NCBI RefSeq assembly: GCF_016616885.1
Contig: NZ_CP067102.1
Span: forward strand, 5,112,501 to 5,176,500
Reading direction: 5' to 3'
Length of the DNA stretch: 64,000 bases
From: Bradyrhizobium diazoefficiens
GTDB taxonomy: Bacteria; Pseudomonadota; Alphaproteobacteria; Rhizobiales; Xanthobacteraceae
Made by a program: the position numbers and the translations under genes. The notes below the pieces were generated by a model that worked only from the letters and a program-made list of their open reading frames with translations, did no database searches and was not told the origin of the DNA. This document shows, piece by piece, positions 7,752-17,700 of the stretch; positions within the stretch are counted from its first letter, which is position 1, and the number at the start of each line of letters is the position of its first letter.

Positions 7752-9637
7752 TCGGCGGACTCGATCGGCTTGGCCAGCAGGGAGGAACCTGGCGGCGAAG
7801 ATTTCCTGCGGCGCTGCGCCAGCATCTCCAGCATGCCGACAATGCCCTTGGGGAAGACGACGACGATCAGAACGATGAAGCCGCCGAGCACGAGCTTTGA
7901 CAGATCGGTCTGGCTCACCAGCCAGATGTTCAGCGCCTTGTAGACGATCGCACCGATCACCCCGCCGGACACCGTCTCGACGCCGCCGAGCAGCACCATG
8001 ACCAGCGCATCGACCGAGAGCGAGATGCCGAGATTATCAGGGAAGACGCTGCCCTTGAGATAGGCGAACAGCGCGCCGCCGATGCCGGCGGTGGTGCCCG
8101 CGATCACGAACGCCGTCCACTGGATGCGCTTGGCGTTGATGCCGACGGCCTCGCTGCGCAGCAGCGAGTCGCGCGTGGCGCGGAGCGCATAGCCGAACGG
8201 CGAGAACACCATGATCCGCAGCGCAATGGTCACGAGCGTCGCCACGCCGAGCGCCAGCCAGTAGAAATGCGACGGGCTCGCTGCCCAGCTCGCAGGCCAG
8301 ACGCCGAGAATGCCGTTGTCGCCGCCGGTGACACTCACCCACTGGAATGCGATCGACCAGACGATCTGCGCGAAGGCAAGTGTCAGCATCGCAAAGTAGA
8401 CGCCGGAAAGCTGGACGGCGAAGAAACCGAACACCGCGGCGCCCATGCAACCAAGCAGCGGCCCGAGCAAGAGACAGACAATCATCGGCAGCCCCGCCAT
8501 CTTGGCGAGGAAGGCGACGCCATAAGCGCCGAGGCCGAAATAGGCGGCATGCCCGAACGACGCAAGCCCGCCGACCGACATCAGGAAGTGCAGGCTGACG
8601 GCGAAGATCACGAAGATCGCGATCTCGGAGCCTACGGTCAGCGCGTAATTGCCGGCGAACAGCGGCAGCATCGCCGCGATCACGAGGGCTGCGAGCGCGG
8701 CCAGCCGCTCGTTCGACGTCAGGGGACGCCAGGGATTGACAGTGAGACCCGGCGTCTTGCGCGCGGCCGCCTCCGGCTTGCCGAACAGGCCCCACGGGCG
8801 GACGATCAGCACGACCGCCATCACGAGGAAGACGAGAATGATGGAAATCTTCGGAAAGATGAGGATGCCGAAGGCGTTCAGCTCGGAAACCAGCACCGCC
8901 GCGACGAAGGCGCCGACGATGCTGCCCAGGCCGCCGATCACGACCACGACGAAGACCTCGACGATGATGCGCAGATCCATGGCGTGATGCACGGCATCGC
9001 GCGGGATCTGAAGCGCTCCGCCGAGGGCTGCGAGGAAGACACCGACCGCGAACACCGACGTGAACAGCCATTTCTGATTGACGCCGAGCGCTGCGACCAT
9101 GTCGCGGTCCTGGGTCGCCGCGCGCACCAGCACGCCCCAGCGCGTGCGCTGGAACAGCAGCCAGAGAATGCCAAGCACGATCGGGCCCAGCGCGATCAGG
9201 AACAGATCATAGCTCGGGACGTTCTGGCCGAAGAAATCAACCGCGCCCTTGAAGCCCGGCGCACGGCGGCCGACGAGATCGTCGGGTCCCCAGATCAGCA
9301 CCACGAGATCCTCGACCATCAGCGTGAGACCGAAGGTGCCGAGCAGCTGGAACAGTTCGGGGGCGTGGTAGATGCGGCGGAGCAGCACCATCTCGACGAG
9401 GACGCCGATCAACGCCACGGCCAGCGCGGCCACGACCACCCCGCCCCAGAAGCCGAGCGCGCCGGAGAAGCGCTCGGTCAGCGTGAAGGCGACGTAGGCG
9501 CCGATCATGTAGAAGGCGCCATGCGCGAAATTCACGATCCGCGTCACGCCAAAGATGATCGACAGGCCCGAGGCCACCAGGAACAGCGACGCTGCGCTGG
9601 CGAGACCGGTCAGAAACTGTACGACGTAAAAGGCCAT
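7748..9637 (-). CDS. Fused LivH-LivM permease (629 aa)
   Basis: Both permeases of a HAAT importer in one chain. Residues about 1-295 are LivH-like (VASGLSIIFGVTRIVNFAHG is the conserved loop) and residues about 315-620 LivM-like (MSVGGLASFGHAAYFGLGAYG), joined by a short hydrophilic linker around GLFGKPEAAARKTPG. Separate livH and livM genes are commoner, so the fusion is notable but known. The start at MAFYVVQ is preferred; the 30 extra codons of the longer frame read into a palindromic repeat. The second membrane half ends with a Pro/Ser tail before livG. Confidence 0.92.
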   Translation of the reverse strand: MAFYVVQFLTGLASAASLFLVASGLSIIFGVTRIVNFAHGAFYMIGAYVAFTLTERFSGALGFWGGVVVAALAVALIGVLVEMVLLRRIYHAPELFQLLGTFGLTLMVEDLVVLIWGPDDLVGRRAPGFKGAVDFFGQNVPSYDLFLIALGPIVLGILWLLFQRTRWGVLVRAATQDRDMVAALGVNQKWLFTSVFAVGVFLAALGGALQIPRDAVHHAMDLRIIVEVFVVVVIGGLGSIVGAFVAAVLVSELNAFGILIFPKISIILVFLVMAVVLIVRPWGLFGKPEAAARKTPGLTVNPWRPLTSNERLAALAALVIAAMLPLFAGNYALTVGSEIAIFVIFAVSLHFLMSVGGLASFGHAAYFGLGAYGVAFLAKMAGLPMIVCLLLGPLLGCMGAAVFGFFAVQLSGVYFAMLTLAFAQIVWSIAFQWVSVTGGDNGILGVWPASWAASPSHFYWLALGVATLVTIALRIMVFSPFGYALRATRDSLLRSEAVGINAKRIQWTAFVIAGTTAGIGGALFAYLKGSVFPDNLGISLSVDALVMVLLGGVETVSGGVIGAIVYKALNIWLVSQTDLSKLVLGGFIVLIVVVFPKGIVGMLEMLAQRRRKSSPPGSSLLAKPIESAE

Positions 9638-9668
9638 CGGCGGTCCGGGTTGGTGTTGGATCTCACCA

Positions 9669-9688
9669 CTCCCCGCGTGCGCGGGGAG
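9669..9688. repeat. Short perfect hairpin (CTCCCCGCG type)
   Basis: CTCCCCGCG, a 2-base loop and CGCGGGGAG form a perfect 9-pair stem just upstream of the LivHM permease and next to the larger repeat at 9699. GC hairpins of this type are frequent dispersed elements in this group. It could stabilise or end the livK message. Confidence 0.6.
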
Positions 9689-9698
9689 AGAGAGCTTC

Positions 9699-9788
9699 GT
9701 AGGGTGGGTTAGCGCAGCGTAACCCACCTCTTCTGGTTTCTGCGGATGCCGACAGTGGTGGGTTACGCCTTCGGCTAACCCACCCTAC
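9699..9788. repeat. Palindromic intergenic repeat (GTAGGGTGGG type)
   Basis: A 90-base element running from GTAGGGTGGGTTAGCG to its complement at the right end (GGCTAACCCACCCTAC). It shares its outer 10 bases with the element at 5697-5785. It sits between the binding-protein gene and the permease genes of the importer, a common place for a 3' processing or attenuation element that leaves more binding-protein message. Confidence 0.8.
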
Positions 9789-9799
9789 GGCAGCGGAGA

Positions 9800-11002
9800 T
9801 CAATCCTTCGGACGCAGCTTCTCGACTTCGGCATCGCCAGGCAGATAGTCCGCGCCCTTCTTGTAGGTGGCGTCGACCATCACGCCCTTGCCGTCCTTCT
9901 GCGCGGTCTTGCCGACGAAGGCGCCCAGCGTCGACTGGTGGTCGATCTTGCGGAAGGTGATCTCGCCGAACGGCGACGGCATGGAGATGCCTTCAGCCGC
10001 CGCGATCAGCTTGTCGGTGTTGGTCGAGCCGGCCTTGGCCAGGATGGCGGCAGCCGCCTTGATGGTCTGGTAGCCGACGATCGAGCCGAGGCGCGGATAG
10101 TCGTTGTACTTGGCCTGGTAGGCCTTCAGGAACGCATCATGCTCGGGCGTCTTGATCGAGTACCAGGGATAGCCGGTGACGATCCAGCCCTCGGGCGTCT
10201 CGTCCTTGAGCGGATCGAGATATTCGGGCTCGCCGGTCAGGAAGGAGACGACCTCGCGCCCCTTGAACAGGCCGCGGGTGTTGCCTTCGCGCACGAGCTT
10301 GACGAGGTCGGGGCCGAAGGTGACGTTGAGAATGGCTTCCGGATTGGCCTGCGCCACCGCCTGCACCACCGGGCCCGCATCGATCTTGCCCTGCGGCGGC
10401 CACTGCTCGTCGACCCACTGGATGTCAGGGCGCTTCTCCGACATCAGCTTCTTGAACACCGCCACCGCCGACTGGCCGTATTCATAGTTCGGCGCGATCG
10501 TTGCCCAGCGCTTGGCCGGCAGCTTGCTGGCGGCTTCCACCAGCATCGCGGCCTGCATGTAATTGGAGGGACGCAGCCGGAAGGTGTACTTGTTGCCCTT
10601 TGCCCAGGTCACTGCGTCCGTCAGCGGCTCGGCCGCGAGGAAAAACACCTTCTTCTGGTTGGCGAAGTCGCTGACCGCGAGGCCGATGTTGGACAGGAAC
10701 GTGCCCGTCAGCATCGCGACGCCCTCGCTCGACACCAGTTCATTGGCCGCGGTCTGCGCATCCGCCGGCTTGCCGCCGTCGTCCTTGGAGATGACGACGA
10801 GCTTCTTGCCGTTGATGCCGCCGGCCGCGTTGATCTCCTCGACCGCGATCTGCCAGCCCTTGCGATAGGGTTCGGTGAAGGACGGCAGCAGCGAGTAGCT
10901 GTTGATCTCGCCGATCTTGATGTCCTGCGCCAGGGCCGAATGACTCATGCCGGCCGCCAGAAGCGCAAAGGCCGCGCCGACGAAATAGTTTCTTGCTCGC
11001 AT
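9800..11002 (-). CDS. ABC transporter periplasmic substrate-binding protein, LivK type (400 aa)
   Basis: A type I periplasmic binding protein of the HAAT family. A clear signal peptide (about residues 1-25, ending SALAQ) is followed by IKIGEINSYSLLPSF, the usual first strand. Length is normal. GGAGG lies before the ATG. It is separated from the permease gene by two palindromic repeats and preceded by the PF06684 gene, 78 bases away. Position inside the catabolic cluster suggests it binds the aromatic substrate; the ligand cannot be read from sequence. Confidence 0.92.
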   Translation of the reverse strand: MRARNYFVGAAFALLAAGMSHSALAQDIKIGEINSYSLLPSFTEPYRKGWQIAVEEINAAGGINGKKLVVISKDDGGKPADAQTAANELVSSEGVAMLTGTFLSNIGLAVSDFANQKKVFFLAAEPLTDAVTWAKGNKYTFRLRPSNYMQAAMLVEAASKLPAKRWATIAPNYEYGQSAVAVFKKLMSEKRPDIQWVDEQWPPQGKIDAGPVVQAVAQANPEAILNVTFGPDLVKLVREGNTRGLFKGREVVSFLTGEPEYLDPLKDETPEGWIVTGYPWYSIKTPEHDAFLKAYQAKYNDYPRLGSIVGYQTIKAAAAILAKAGSTNTDKLIAAAEGISMPSPFGEITFRKIDHQSTLGAFVGKTAQKDGKGVMVDATYKKGADYLPGDAEVEKLRPKD

Positions 11003-11080
11003 CCCAACCTCCAGTTTTGAACTTTATCTCTCGACCACGATCATGCCGGAGAAGCTGTGCCCGCCCCTCCGAACCGTCCC

Positions 11081-11665
11081 TCATTTCAAACCGTCTTCGC
11101 CCTTGATCTCCGCAACCGTCAGCCCGCCGACGCGCGGCAGCGGACGGCCGCTATCGGTCACGGCGACCGCGACCATGATCTCGTTGGCGCGCGGCGCGTC
11201 GTTGATCTGCACTTCCATGCCGTCGAAATGACTGCGCACGAAGGCCGCGTCCTTGTGGCCGAGCGGAATGTCCAGCGTCGTGCCGGGGCCGCTGCGTTTC
11301 TTCGATGACGGAATCAGCGCCGCGCCCTTGGTCAGTACTTTGCGCACCGGCGCACCCATCTTGGGGTGAAGGATCGCGGCGGCGTGCTCCAGCTCGCCGT
11401 TCTCGCCGACAGCGGCGGCCTTGCCGTAGCTCTGCGCCTTCGCGCCATCGATGCCGAGCGCTGCCACCGCGCGTTTCGACAGCAGCTCGCCGAGCTCCTC
11501 GCCGATCGCGATCAGCGGCGACAGATCCTCGACATATTTTCCGGCAAAGGGATTTTCGATCACGGCGATCGCAGCCGCACGCCGGGTCGGCGGCGAGACC
11601 TGGCGGCCCATCTCCATCTGCGTCTCTTCGACGATCGTGACGATCTTGCGGATGATCGCGCTCAT
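11081..11665 (-). CDS. Amino acid synthesis family (PF06684) protein (194 aa)
   Basis: A 194-residue cytosolic protein that I recognise as the PF06684 'amino acid synthesis' family, whose true function is not established. Conserved-looking segments are IENPFAGKYVEDLSPL, the GIDGAKAQSYGKAA stretch and ILHPKMGAPVRKVL. It follows the UPF0280 gene by 15 bases and precedes the binding protein. These two poorly known families together with an enamidase and a reductase suggest a missing step in ring or side-chain processing. Confidence 0.8.
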   Translation of the reverse strand: MSAIIRKIVTIVEETQMEMGRQVSPPTRRAAAIAVIENPFAGKYVEDLSPLIAIGEELGELLSKRAVAALGIDGAKAQSYGKAAAVGENGELEHAAAILHPKMGAPVRKVLTKGAALIPSSKKRSGPGTTLDIPLGHKDAAFVRSHFDGMEVQINDAPRANEIMVAVAVTDSGRPLPRVGGLTVAEIKGEDGLK

Positions 11666-11680
11666 GCTTCGCTTCCCTGT

Positions 11681-12577
11681 TCAGGCACGGACCGCGTTCT
11701 CCAGCACAAGCGGGCGCGGTCGCTGCTCTTCTATATCCCTGGTTCCGATGACAAGCATATCACCACAAAGCCGCAGCACGGCACTCTCGATCAATCCGCG
11801 ATCGAATAGTTGCCGTGCACATTCCGCGCCAGATTCGAGCGCGGCGGCGATCTCAGCCTGCGACAATTCACCGACCGCACGGGTGACGAGGCGCGTGCCG
11901 AGATCGCTGTCGGGCTGAAGCTCGTTTGCGGGCTGCCGGATGATGGCGGGATGCCCGGGCAGATCGACGGCATTGGCGATGATCGTCGCCGCCGCATCGG
12001 CCTGCGAGGCCGTCGCCGCGAGCACCGTCACCGCGTCGGCAATGCCGAGCGAAAAGCTGCGGCCATGGCGGCCGCTGGTCGCGATGCCGCGCACCGGATC
12101 ATCAGCATCGACCCTCATGGTCCGCATCACGCCATCGCGGTCCGGCCGATCCAGCAGACCGACGGAAAAATGCTCGCCCCGTCCGAGGTGCAGTGCGATG
12201 TCGCCGCCATTGTTGACGTAGACCTGGTCGAGCGGCGCAGCGCCGAGCATCGCGCCGAGAATCTCTTCCGCCACGCTGCCGGCAACAGCAGCCATCGGAG
12301 TGATGAAACAATCGGCGGCATAGGGCGCGACAGCTGCGTGCATCCGACGCGCCACCACGCCCTTCAGCGACGTCATCTTCTCAGCAGCAGCCCTCAGTTC
12401 CGGCAGTTCCGCGCAGAGCTCGTCGAGCAGCCCGGTGAAGCGGCGCGCCGCAGCCGCGTAGGCCGCGCGCACCTCGCGCTCGCGCCCCCTCGCCTCAATG
12501 ATCAGATCAATCGGTCCATCCTGCAAATGCAGCCGCCGGCCATCAGACAGCAATGCGATTTGCGGGAGCCGTATCAT
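11681..12577 (-). CDS. UPF0280-family protein (298 aa)
   Basis: Resembles the UPF0280 family, which is related to ApbE-like flavin transferases. The segments VYVNNGGDIALHL near the middle and GIATSGRHGRSFSLGIADAVTVLA match the ApbE-type core. The start at MIRLPQ overlaps the reductase stop by 4 bases (ATGA); a 121-codon upstream extension in the same frame lies inside the reductase gene and is not family-like. An attractive but unproven idea is that it inserts or binds flavin for the neighbouring reductase. Confidence 0.75.
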   Translation of the reverse strand: MIRLPQIALLSDGRRLHLQDGPIDLIIEARGREREVRAAYAAAARRFTGLLDELCAELPELRAAAEKMTSLKGVVARRMHAAVAPYAADCFITPMAAVAGSVAEEILGAMLGAAPLDQVYVNNGGDIALHLGRGEHFSVGLLDRPDRDGVMRTMRVDADDPVRGIATSGRHGRSFSLGIADAVTVLAATASQADAAATIIANAVDLPGHPAIIRQPANELQPDSDLGTRLVTRAVGELSQAEIAAALESGAECARQLFDRGLIESAVLRLCGDMLVIGTRDIEEQRPRPLVLENAVRA

Positions 12578-14031
12578 GCTGGCCGTCCCGGGATCGGGTG
12601 CTGCCAGGGTAGCTGACGGACATCGTCGCCGCCCCTGACCTCGGACAGTGGCTTCACATAGTCCATGTGTCCGCCGAGCGCGGCATAATCGGTCAATTTC
12701 ATCGTGAATTCGATCGGCGCGACCAGGGCCGGCGTCGGCACATAGCCGAATGCGCCTGATGGCATCTGCGTCACATCGACCATGTAGGTGATGCCGCCGC
12801 CCGGCCAGACATAGACCGCCGCACCGCCGCTGGTGACGCGCGTCAGCGCGTCCTTCACCGAACGCGTCAGCCGCACCGGATTGTCGGTGACGCCGGCGCG
12901 CAACGAGCCGCCGGCGCCTGCCATGAACAGCACCGTGCACAGCGCGGGTTCGCAGTTCTCCTGGATGCGCTCAACTGAGAATTTCAGGTCATCAGGCATT
13001 TCCGTTTCAACCGGCTTCAAGGCCTCGTCGAGCACGTAGTAAGAGGAATGCTCGCCGGTGGTGGAGACCATCAGCATGGAGAGGCCGGGCCTGGCCTCCT
13101 TGGCGTCGAACGGACCGAGGATGGCCAGCGGATCGGAGATATTGGTTCCGCCCCACCCCGTGCCGGGATCGGCGACCTGGAAATAGCGGCCGGGCGTCGA
13201 ACGCCGGCCCTTCATCTTGATGCCGGTGTCGGCGATGTCGAGCAGCTTGCCGGCCTGGTGCTCGCTGAGCACGCCGGTGATGTGGTCGTCGACCACGACG
13301 ACCTCGTCGACCTTGCCGTGCCATTGCTTGGCGAACATCCCGATCGTCGCCGAGCCGCAGCCGACGCGCATGCGCTCCTCTTTCACGCCGTTGACGATCG
13401 GCGGCTGCCCGGCCTGCACCACCACGTTGGCGCCGCCGTCGATGGTGAGCTCCACCGCCTTGCAATTGGCGAGATCCATCAGCGTGTCGCAGGTGACGCG
13501 GCCTTCCTTCTTGGAGCCGCCGGTAAGATGATGCACACCGCCGAGCGACAGCATCTGCGAGCCATATTCGCTGGTGGTGACATGACCAACCGCCTCGCCC
13601 TGCGCGCGTACGGTCGCGGTTTCCGGGCCGAGATAGCGGTCGGTATCGATCTTCACCTTGATGCCGCAATAGGAAAAGATGCCCTCGGTGACGACCGTCA
13701 CCATGTCGACGCCGTCGACTTCGGACGAGACGATGAACGGTGCCGGCTTGTAGTCCGGATAGGTCGTGCCCGCGCCGATCGCGGTGACGAAGGTCGAGGG
13801 CCCGTGGACGATCTTGCCGTCCCAGTCTTCGGTGCGGCTGAACGGCACGAGCTTGCCACCCTGCGACACCGTGCGTTCGAGAATGATGTGCGGATCGACC
13901 CGGACAAGCTTGCCGTCGTGATTGGCGTAGCGGTCGCAGGCGCCTGCCGCGCCCGGCTTGATGTAGCACATCACCGGACAGGCATCGCAGCGGATCTTGT
14001 CGGTGGCAGCGCTTGTTGTTTCCATCACCAT
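12574..14031 (-). CDS. 6-hydroxynicotinate reductase-like iron-sulfur protein (485 aa)
   Basis: Near the N-terminus a CX2CX3CX9C motif (Cys 15, 18, 22 and 32) should bind a 4Fe-4S cluster. The rest is a long soluble domain with VNGVKEERMRVGCGSATIG in its middle. I recognise it as the family annotated as 6-hydroxynicotinate reductase, which in Eubacterium barkeri reduces 6-hydroxynicotinate to 1,4,5,6-tetrahydro-6-oxonicotinate with ferredoxin. A longer frame to 14328 would cross the operator and overlap the divergent gene, so the start at MVMETT is chosen; its ribosome binding site is weak. It heads the 8-gene minus-strand run. Confidence 0.75.
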   Translation of the reverse strand: MVMETTSAATDKIRCDACPVMCYIKPGAAGACDRYANHDGKLVRVDPHIILERTVSQGGKLVPFSRTEDWDGKIVHGPSTFVTAIGAGTTYPDYKPAPFIVSSEVDGVDMVTVVTEGIFSYCGIKVKIDTDRYLGPETATVRAQGEAVGHVTTSEYGSQMLSLGGVHHLTGGSKKEGRVTCDTLMDLANCKAVELTIDGGANVVVQAGQPPIVNGVKEERMRVGCGSATIGMFAKQWHGKVDEVVVVDDHITGVLSEHQAGKLLDIADTGIKMKGRRSTPGRYFQVADPGTGWGGTNISDPLAILGPFDAKEARPGLSMLMVSTTGEHSSYYVLDEALKPVETEMPDDLKFSVERIQENCEPALCTVLFMAGAGGSLRAGVTDNPVRLTRSVKDALTRVTSGGAAVYVWPGGGITYMVDVTQMPSGAFGYVPTPALVAPIEFTMKLTDYAALGGHMDYVKPLSEVRGGDDVRQLPWQHPIPGRPA

Positions 14032-14056
14032 GTCAAAGCCGGAAGACAGTGCGGTT

Positions 14057-14076
14057 ATCATTCGTATACGAACGAT
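14057..14076. promoter_or_regulatory. Palindromic operator candidate upstream of the reductase-like gene
   Basis: ATCATTCGTATACGAACGAT is a 20-base palindrome with a single mismatched pair, centred on GTATAC. It is 25 bases before the reductase start codon, where a bound repressor would block transcription. Its left half ATCATTCGTATAC is repeated exactly at the fpr/enamidase promoter. Confidence 0.65.
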
Positions 14077-14210
14077 GTTGCGCGCGGTCCCGAACACTGT
14101 CAAGCGGCGCCACGCGCGAAAAGGCGCGCCTGCCGAATAAAACCTCATTTGCCTCCCCGCCTTGTCCACAAAGCGGGCAGTTGCGCTGCACTGCGGCATG
14201 GCCGCTTGCA

Positions 14211-14226
14211 CGTTTGTGTACAAACG
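14211..14226. promoter_or_regulatory. Palindromic operator candidate upstream of the dehydrogenase genes
   Basis: CGTTTGTGTACAAACG is a 16-base palindrome with only its central pair unmatched. It lies 49 bases before the 2Fe-2S subunit start and shares the TTTGT...ACAAA arms of the site at 19343. The 244-base divergent gap therefore holds one site facing each gene. Confidence 0.6.
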
Positions 14227-14275
14227 GTATCGTCGCGACGTAGAATTTTTGCGATCGCAGGGTTTGGGAACGAGG

Positions 14276-14758
14276 ATGACGCAGGCACCGATCCGCCTCA
14301 CCGTGAACGGCAGGATCCAGGACGTCACGGCAGAGCGCCAGACGCCGCTGCTCTATGTGCTGCGCAATGATCTCGGACTCAACGGCCCGAAATACGGTTG
14401 CGGCTTAGGTGAATGCGGCACCTGCACTGTCCTGATCGACGGCACGGCTGCACGCTCTTGCGTGATTCCGATCAGTGGTTGCGCCGCACGCGACATCGTG
14501 ACGCTCGAAGGCCTCGGCACCCGCGACAAGCCTGATGTGGTGCAGCAGGCCTTTATCGATGAGCAGGCGGCGCAGTGCGGCTACTGCCTCAACGGCATGA
14601 TCATGACCACCAAGGCGTTGCTCGCGATCAACCCGCAACCAACGGAGCAGGAAGCGCTCGCGGCGCTGCGCTACAATCTCTGCCGCTGCGGCACGCATGT
14701 GGAAATCCTGCGCGCCGTGATGCGCGCATCGGGCCAGCTCGCCGAGGTCCGTGATTGA
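14276..14758 (+). CDS. NicA-like 2Fe-2S subunit of nicotinate-type dehydrogenase (160 aa)
   Basis: Small subunit of a molybdenum hydroxylase. The plant-type 2Fe-2S site uses Cys 42, 47, 50 and 62 (GCGLGECGTC), and the second cluster uses Cys 101, 104, 136 and 138 (QCGYC and CRC). Length fits NicA and IorA. The start at MTQAPIRL is preferred to the longer frame from 14162, whose extra residues come from the operator region. The stop overlaps the start of the large subunit (TGATG). Electrons pass from the Mo site through these clusters to the cytochrome domain of the partner. Confidence 0.88.
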   Translation: MTQAPIRLTVNGRIQDVTAERQTPLLYVLRNDLGLNGPKYGCGLGECGTCTVLIDGTAARSCVIPISGCAARDIVTLEGLGTRDKPDVVQQAFIDEQAAQCGYCLNGMIMTTKALLAINPQPTEQEALAALRYNLCRCGTHVEILRAVMRASGQLAEVRD

Positions 14759-17700
14759 TGGCCTCTCCTCTCTCGAACGGAGTTGAGCGAGGCTCGCTCG
14801 TCGTCGTCCGCACCGTGGACGAAGTCACATCCGAAACCTTCGTGCGGATAACCTCGGACGGCTCGGTCAGCGCCTATAACGGCCATGTCGATCTCGGCAC
14901 CGGCATCCGCACCGCGCTCGGCCAGATCGTCGCCGAGGAGCTGGATGTCTCCTTTGCGCGCGTCGTTGTGGTGCTCGGCGACACCGCTGTTGTGCCGAAC
15001 CAGGGCGCGACGATTGCGAGCGAGACCATCCAGATCACTGCCGTGCCTTTGCGCAAGGCCGCGGCGCAAGCGCGGCACTTCTTGATCGCACGCGCGGCCG
15101 AGCGGCTGGAGCTGCCGGAGGCCGATCTCACCATCGAAGACGGCCTCGTCCGAGGCCATAACCGCAGCGTCAGCTATGGCGAGTTGATCGGTGGCGAGAC
15201 CATTCGCCTCGAGCTTGCCGATGACGTCGCCGTCAAGGCCGCCAGCGACTACGCCATCGTCGGCCAGTCGATGCCGCGCGTCGATCTTCCGGCCAAGGCC
15301 ACGGGTGAGCCGACCTTCGTGCACGACGTCCGCGTGCCAGGCATGCTGCACGGCCGCGTGGTGCGCCCGCCCTACTCCGGCGTCGATGCAGGTCCCTTCG
15401 TCGGCACCAGCCTGATCGCGGTCGACGAGGCCTCGGTGCGCGATGTCCCCGGTCTCGTGGCCGTCGTGCACATAGGCGATTTCGTCGGCGTGGTCGCTGA
15501 GCGCGAGGAGAATGCGATTCGCGCAGCGGAGCAGCTCACGGTGAGCTGGAAGCCGACGCCTAAGCTCACCGAGCTCGCCGATGTCGAGACCGCGCTGCGC
15601 GCCCGTCCGTCGACGCCACGCACGCTGATCGACAAGGGCGACGTCGATGCTGCCATTTCGGGCGCAGCCAAGCCGATGCAGCGCACCTACGTCTGGCCGT
15701 ACCAGATGCACGCCTCGATCGGCCCGTCCTGCGCGGTCGCGGACTTCCAGGACGGCAATGTCCGCGTCTGGTCCGGCACGCAGAACCCGCACGTGCTGCG
15801 CAGCGACCTCGCGCTGCTGATCGAGCGTCCGGACAGCGAGGTCGAAGTCATCCGGCTCGAGGCCGCCGGCTGCTACGGCCGCAACTGCGCCGATGACGTC
15901 ACGGCCGATGCACTGCTGCTGTCGCGCGCAGTCGGCCGGCCCGTGCGGGTGCAGCTGACGCGCGAGCAGGAGCACGCTTGGGAGCCAAAGGGCACCGCAC
16001 AGCTCATCGACGTCAACGGCGGCCTCGATGCCGTCGGCGGCATCGCCGGTTACGATCTCGCCACGCGCTATCCCTCGAATGCGGCACCGACGCTGGCGCT
16101 GCTGCTGACCGGTCGCATCTCGGCCGACCCCGCTGTGCTCCAGATGGGCGACCGCACCGCGATCCCGCCTTATGATTACGACAACCTGCGCGTCGTCGCG
16201 CATGACATGGCGCCAATCGTGCGCGCCTCCTGGTTTCGCGGCGTCTCGGCGCTGCCGAACACGTTTGCGCATGAATCCTATATTGACGAGGCTGCGACCG
16301 AGGCTGGAATCGATCCCATCGAATATCGCCTGCGCTATCTCAAAGACCAGCGCGCCGTCGATCTCGTCAATGCGGTCGCCGAGCGTGCGGGCTGGACGCC
16401 ACGGCCGGTTCGCGAGGAGAAGGACGGCGAGATCGTGCACGGGCGCGGCTTTGCCTATGCGCTCTACGTCCACAGCAAATTTCCCGGCTACGGCGCCGCC
16501 TGGTCCGCGTGGGTCGCCGACGTCGCAGTGAACAAGACCACCGGCGACGTCAGCGTCACGCGCGTCGTCGCCGGACAGGACTCCGGCCTGATGATCAATC
16601 CGGACGGCGTGCGCCACCAGATCCATGGCAACGTCATCCAGTCCACCAGCCGCGCGCTGATGGAAGAGGTCTCGTTCGAGCGCGGCGCGGTGGCGGCGCG
16701 GGAATGGGGCGCCTATCCGATCATCCCCTTCCCCGATGTGCCCAAGATCGACGTGCTGATGCTGCCGCGGCCGGACCAGCCGCCGCTCGGCGTCGGCGAG
16801 TCCGCGTCGGTCCCGAGCGCGGCGGCGATTGCGAACGCGATCTTCGATGCGACCGGCGTGCGCTTTCGCGAGCCTCCGTTCACGCCGGAACGTATCCTCA
16901 GAGGATTGCACGGTGATGTGCCGGCGACGCCGCAAGCCCTGTCCGCGCCCGCTGCGCCGCCACCGCCTCGCATCTGGGAAAATCCGTTCGCGAAGCGCGC
17001 CGGCATTGTCGCGACGATCGCGGCCGTCTGCACCGCCGCGATCGGCATCGGCGCCGCGCTGCTGCCGGGCCGCGCCATTGCGCCGATCGCGCGGCCCGAC
17101 GCATCAGTTTATTCCGCGGCGACGATCGCACGCGGCGAGCAGTTGGCGGCACTCGGCAATTGCGCGGAGTGCCACACCACGATAGGCGGCGTGCTCAACG
17201 CCGGCGGCCGCGCGCTGGAGACGCCATTCGGCACGATCTATTCGACCAACATCACGCCCGACATCGAGACCGGCATCGGCGCCTGGTCCTATCCCGCCTT
17301 CGAGCGTGCGATGCGCGAGGGCCTGCATCGCGACGGACGGCAGCTCTACCCCGCCTTCCCGTACACGCACTTTTCGAAGACTGATGATGCCGACATGCAG
17401 GCGCTCTACGCCTATCTCATGGCGCAGCCCTCGGTGCGCGCGACGGCACCTGCGAACAATCTGGCCTTCCCCTTTACTCTGCGCCCGCTGCTTGCGGGCT
17501 GGAACGCGCTGTTCCACAAGACCAAGGAGTTCGAACCCGATCCCGCGAAGTTCGAGCAATGGAATCGCGGCGCCTATCTCGTCGAGAGCCTCGGCCATTG
17601 CAGCGCCTGCCATTCGCCGCGCAATGCGCTCGGCGCCGAGCAGCGGCGGGCCTATCTCGCCGGCGGCTTTGCCGAGGGCTGGGAGGCGCCGCCGCTGACC

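Noticed and set aside
14032..14328. N-terminal extension of the reductase-like gene to 14328
   Set aside because: The extension would run through the palindromic operators and into the divergent 2Fe-2S subunit gene, and its residues do not resemble the family.
14671..16935. A 754-codon minus-strand frame opposite the dehydrogenase genes
   Set aside because: Long antisense frames are expected at this GC content. The plus strand has clear Mo-hydroxylase and 2Fe-2S motifs, and the antisense product has no recognisable fold.
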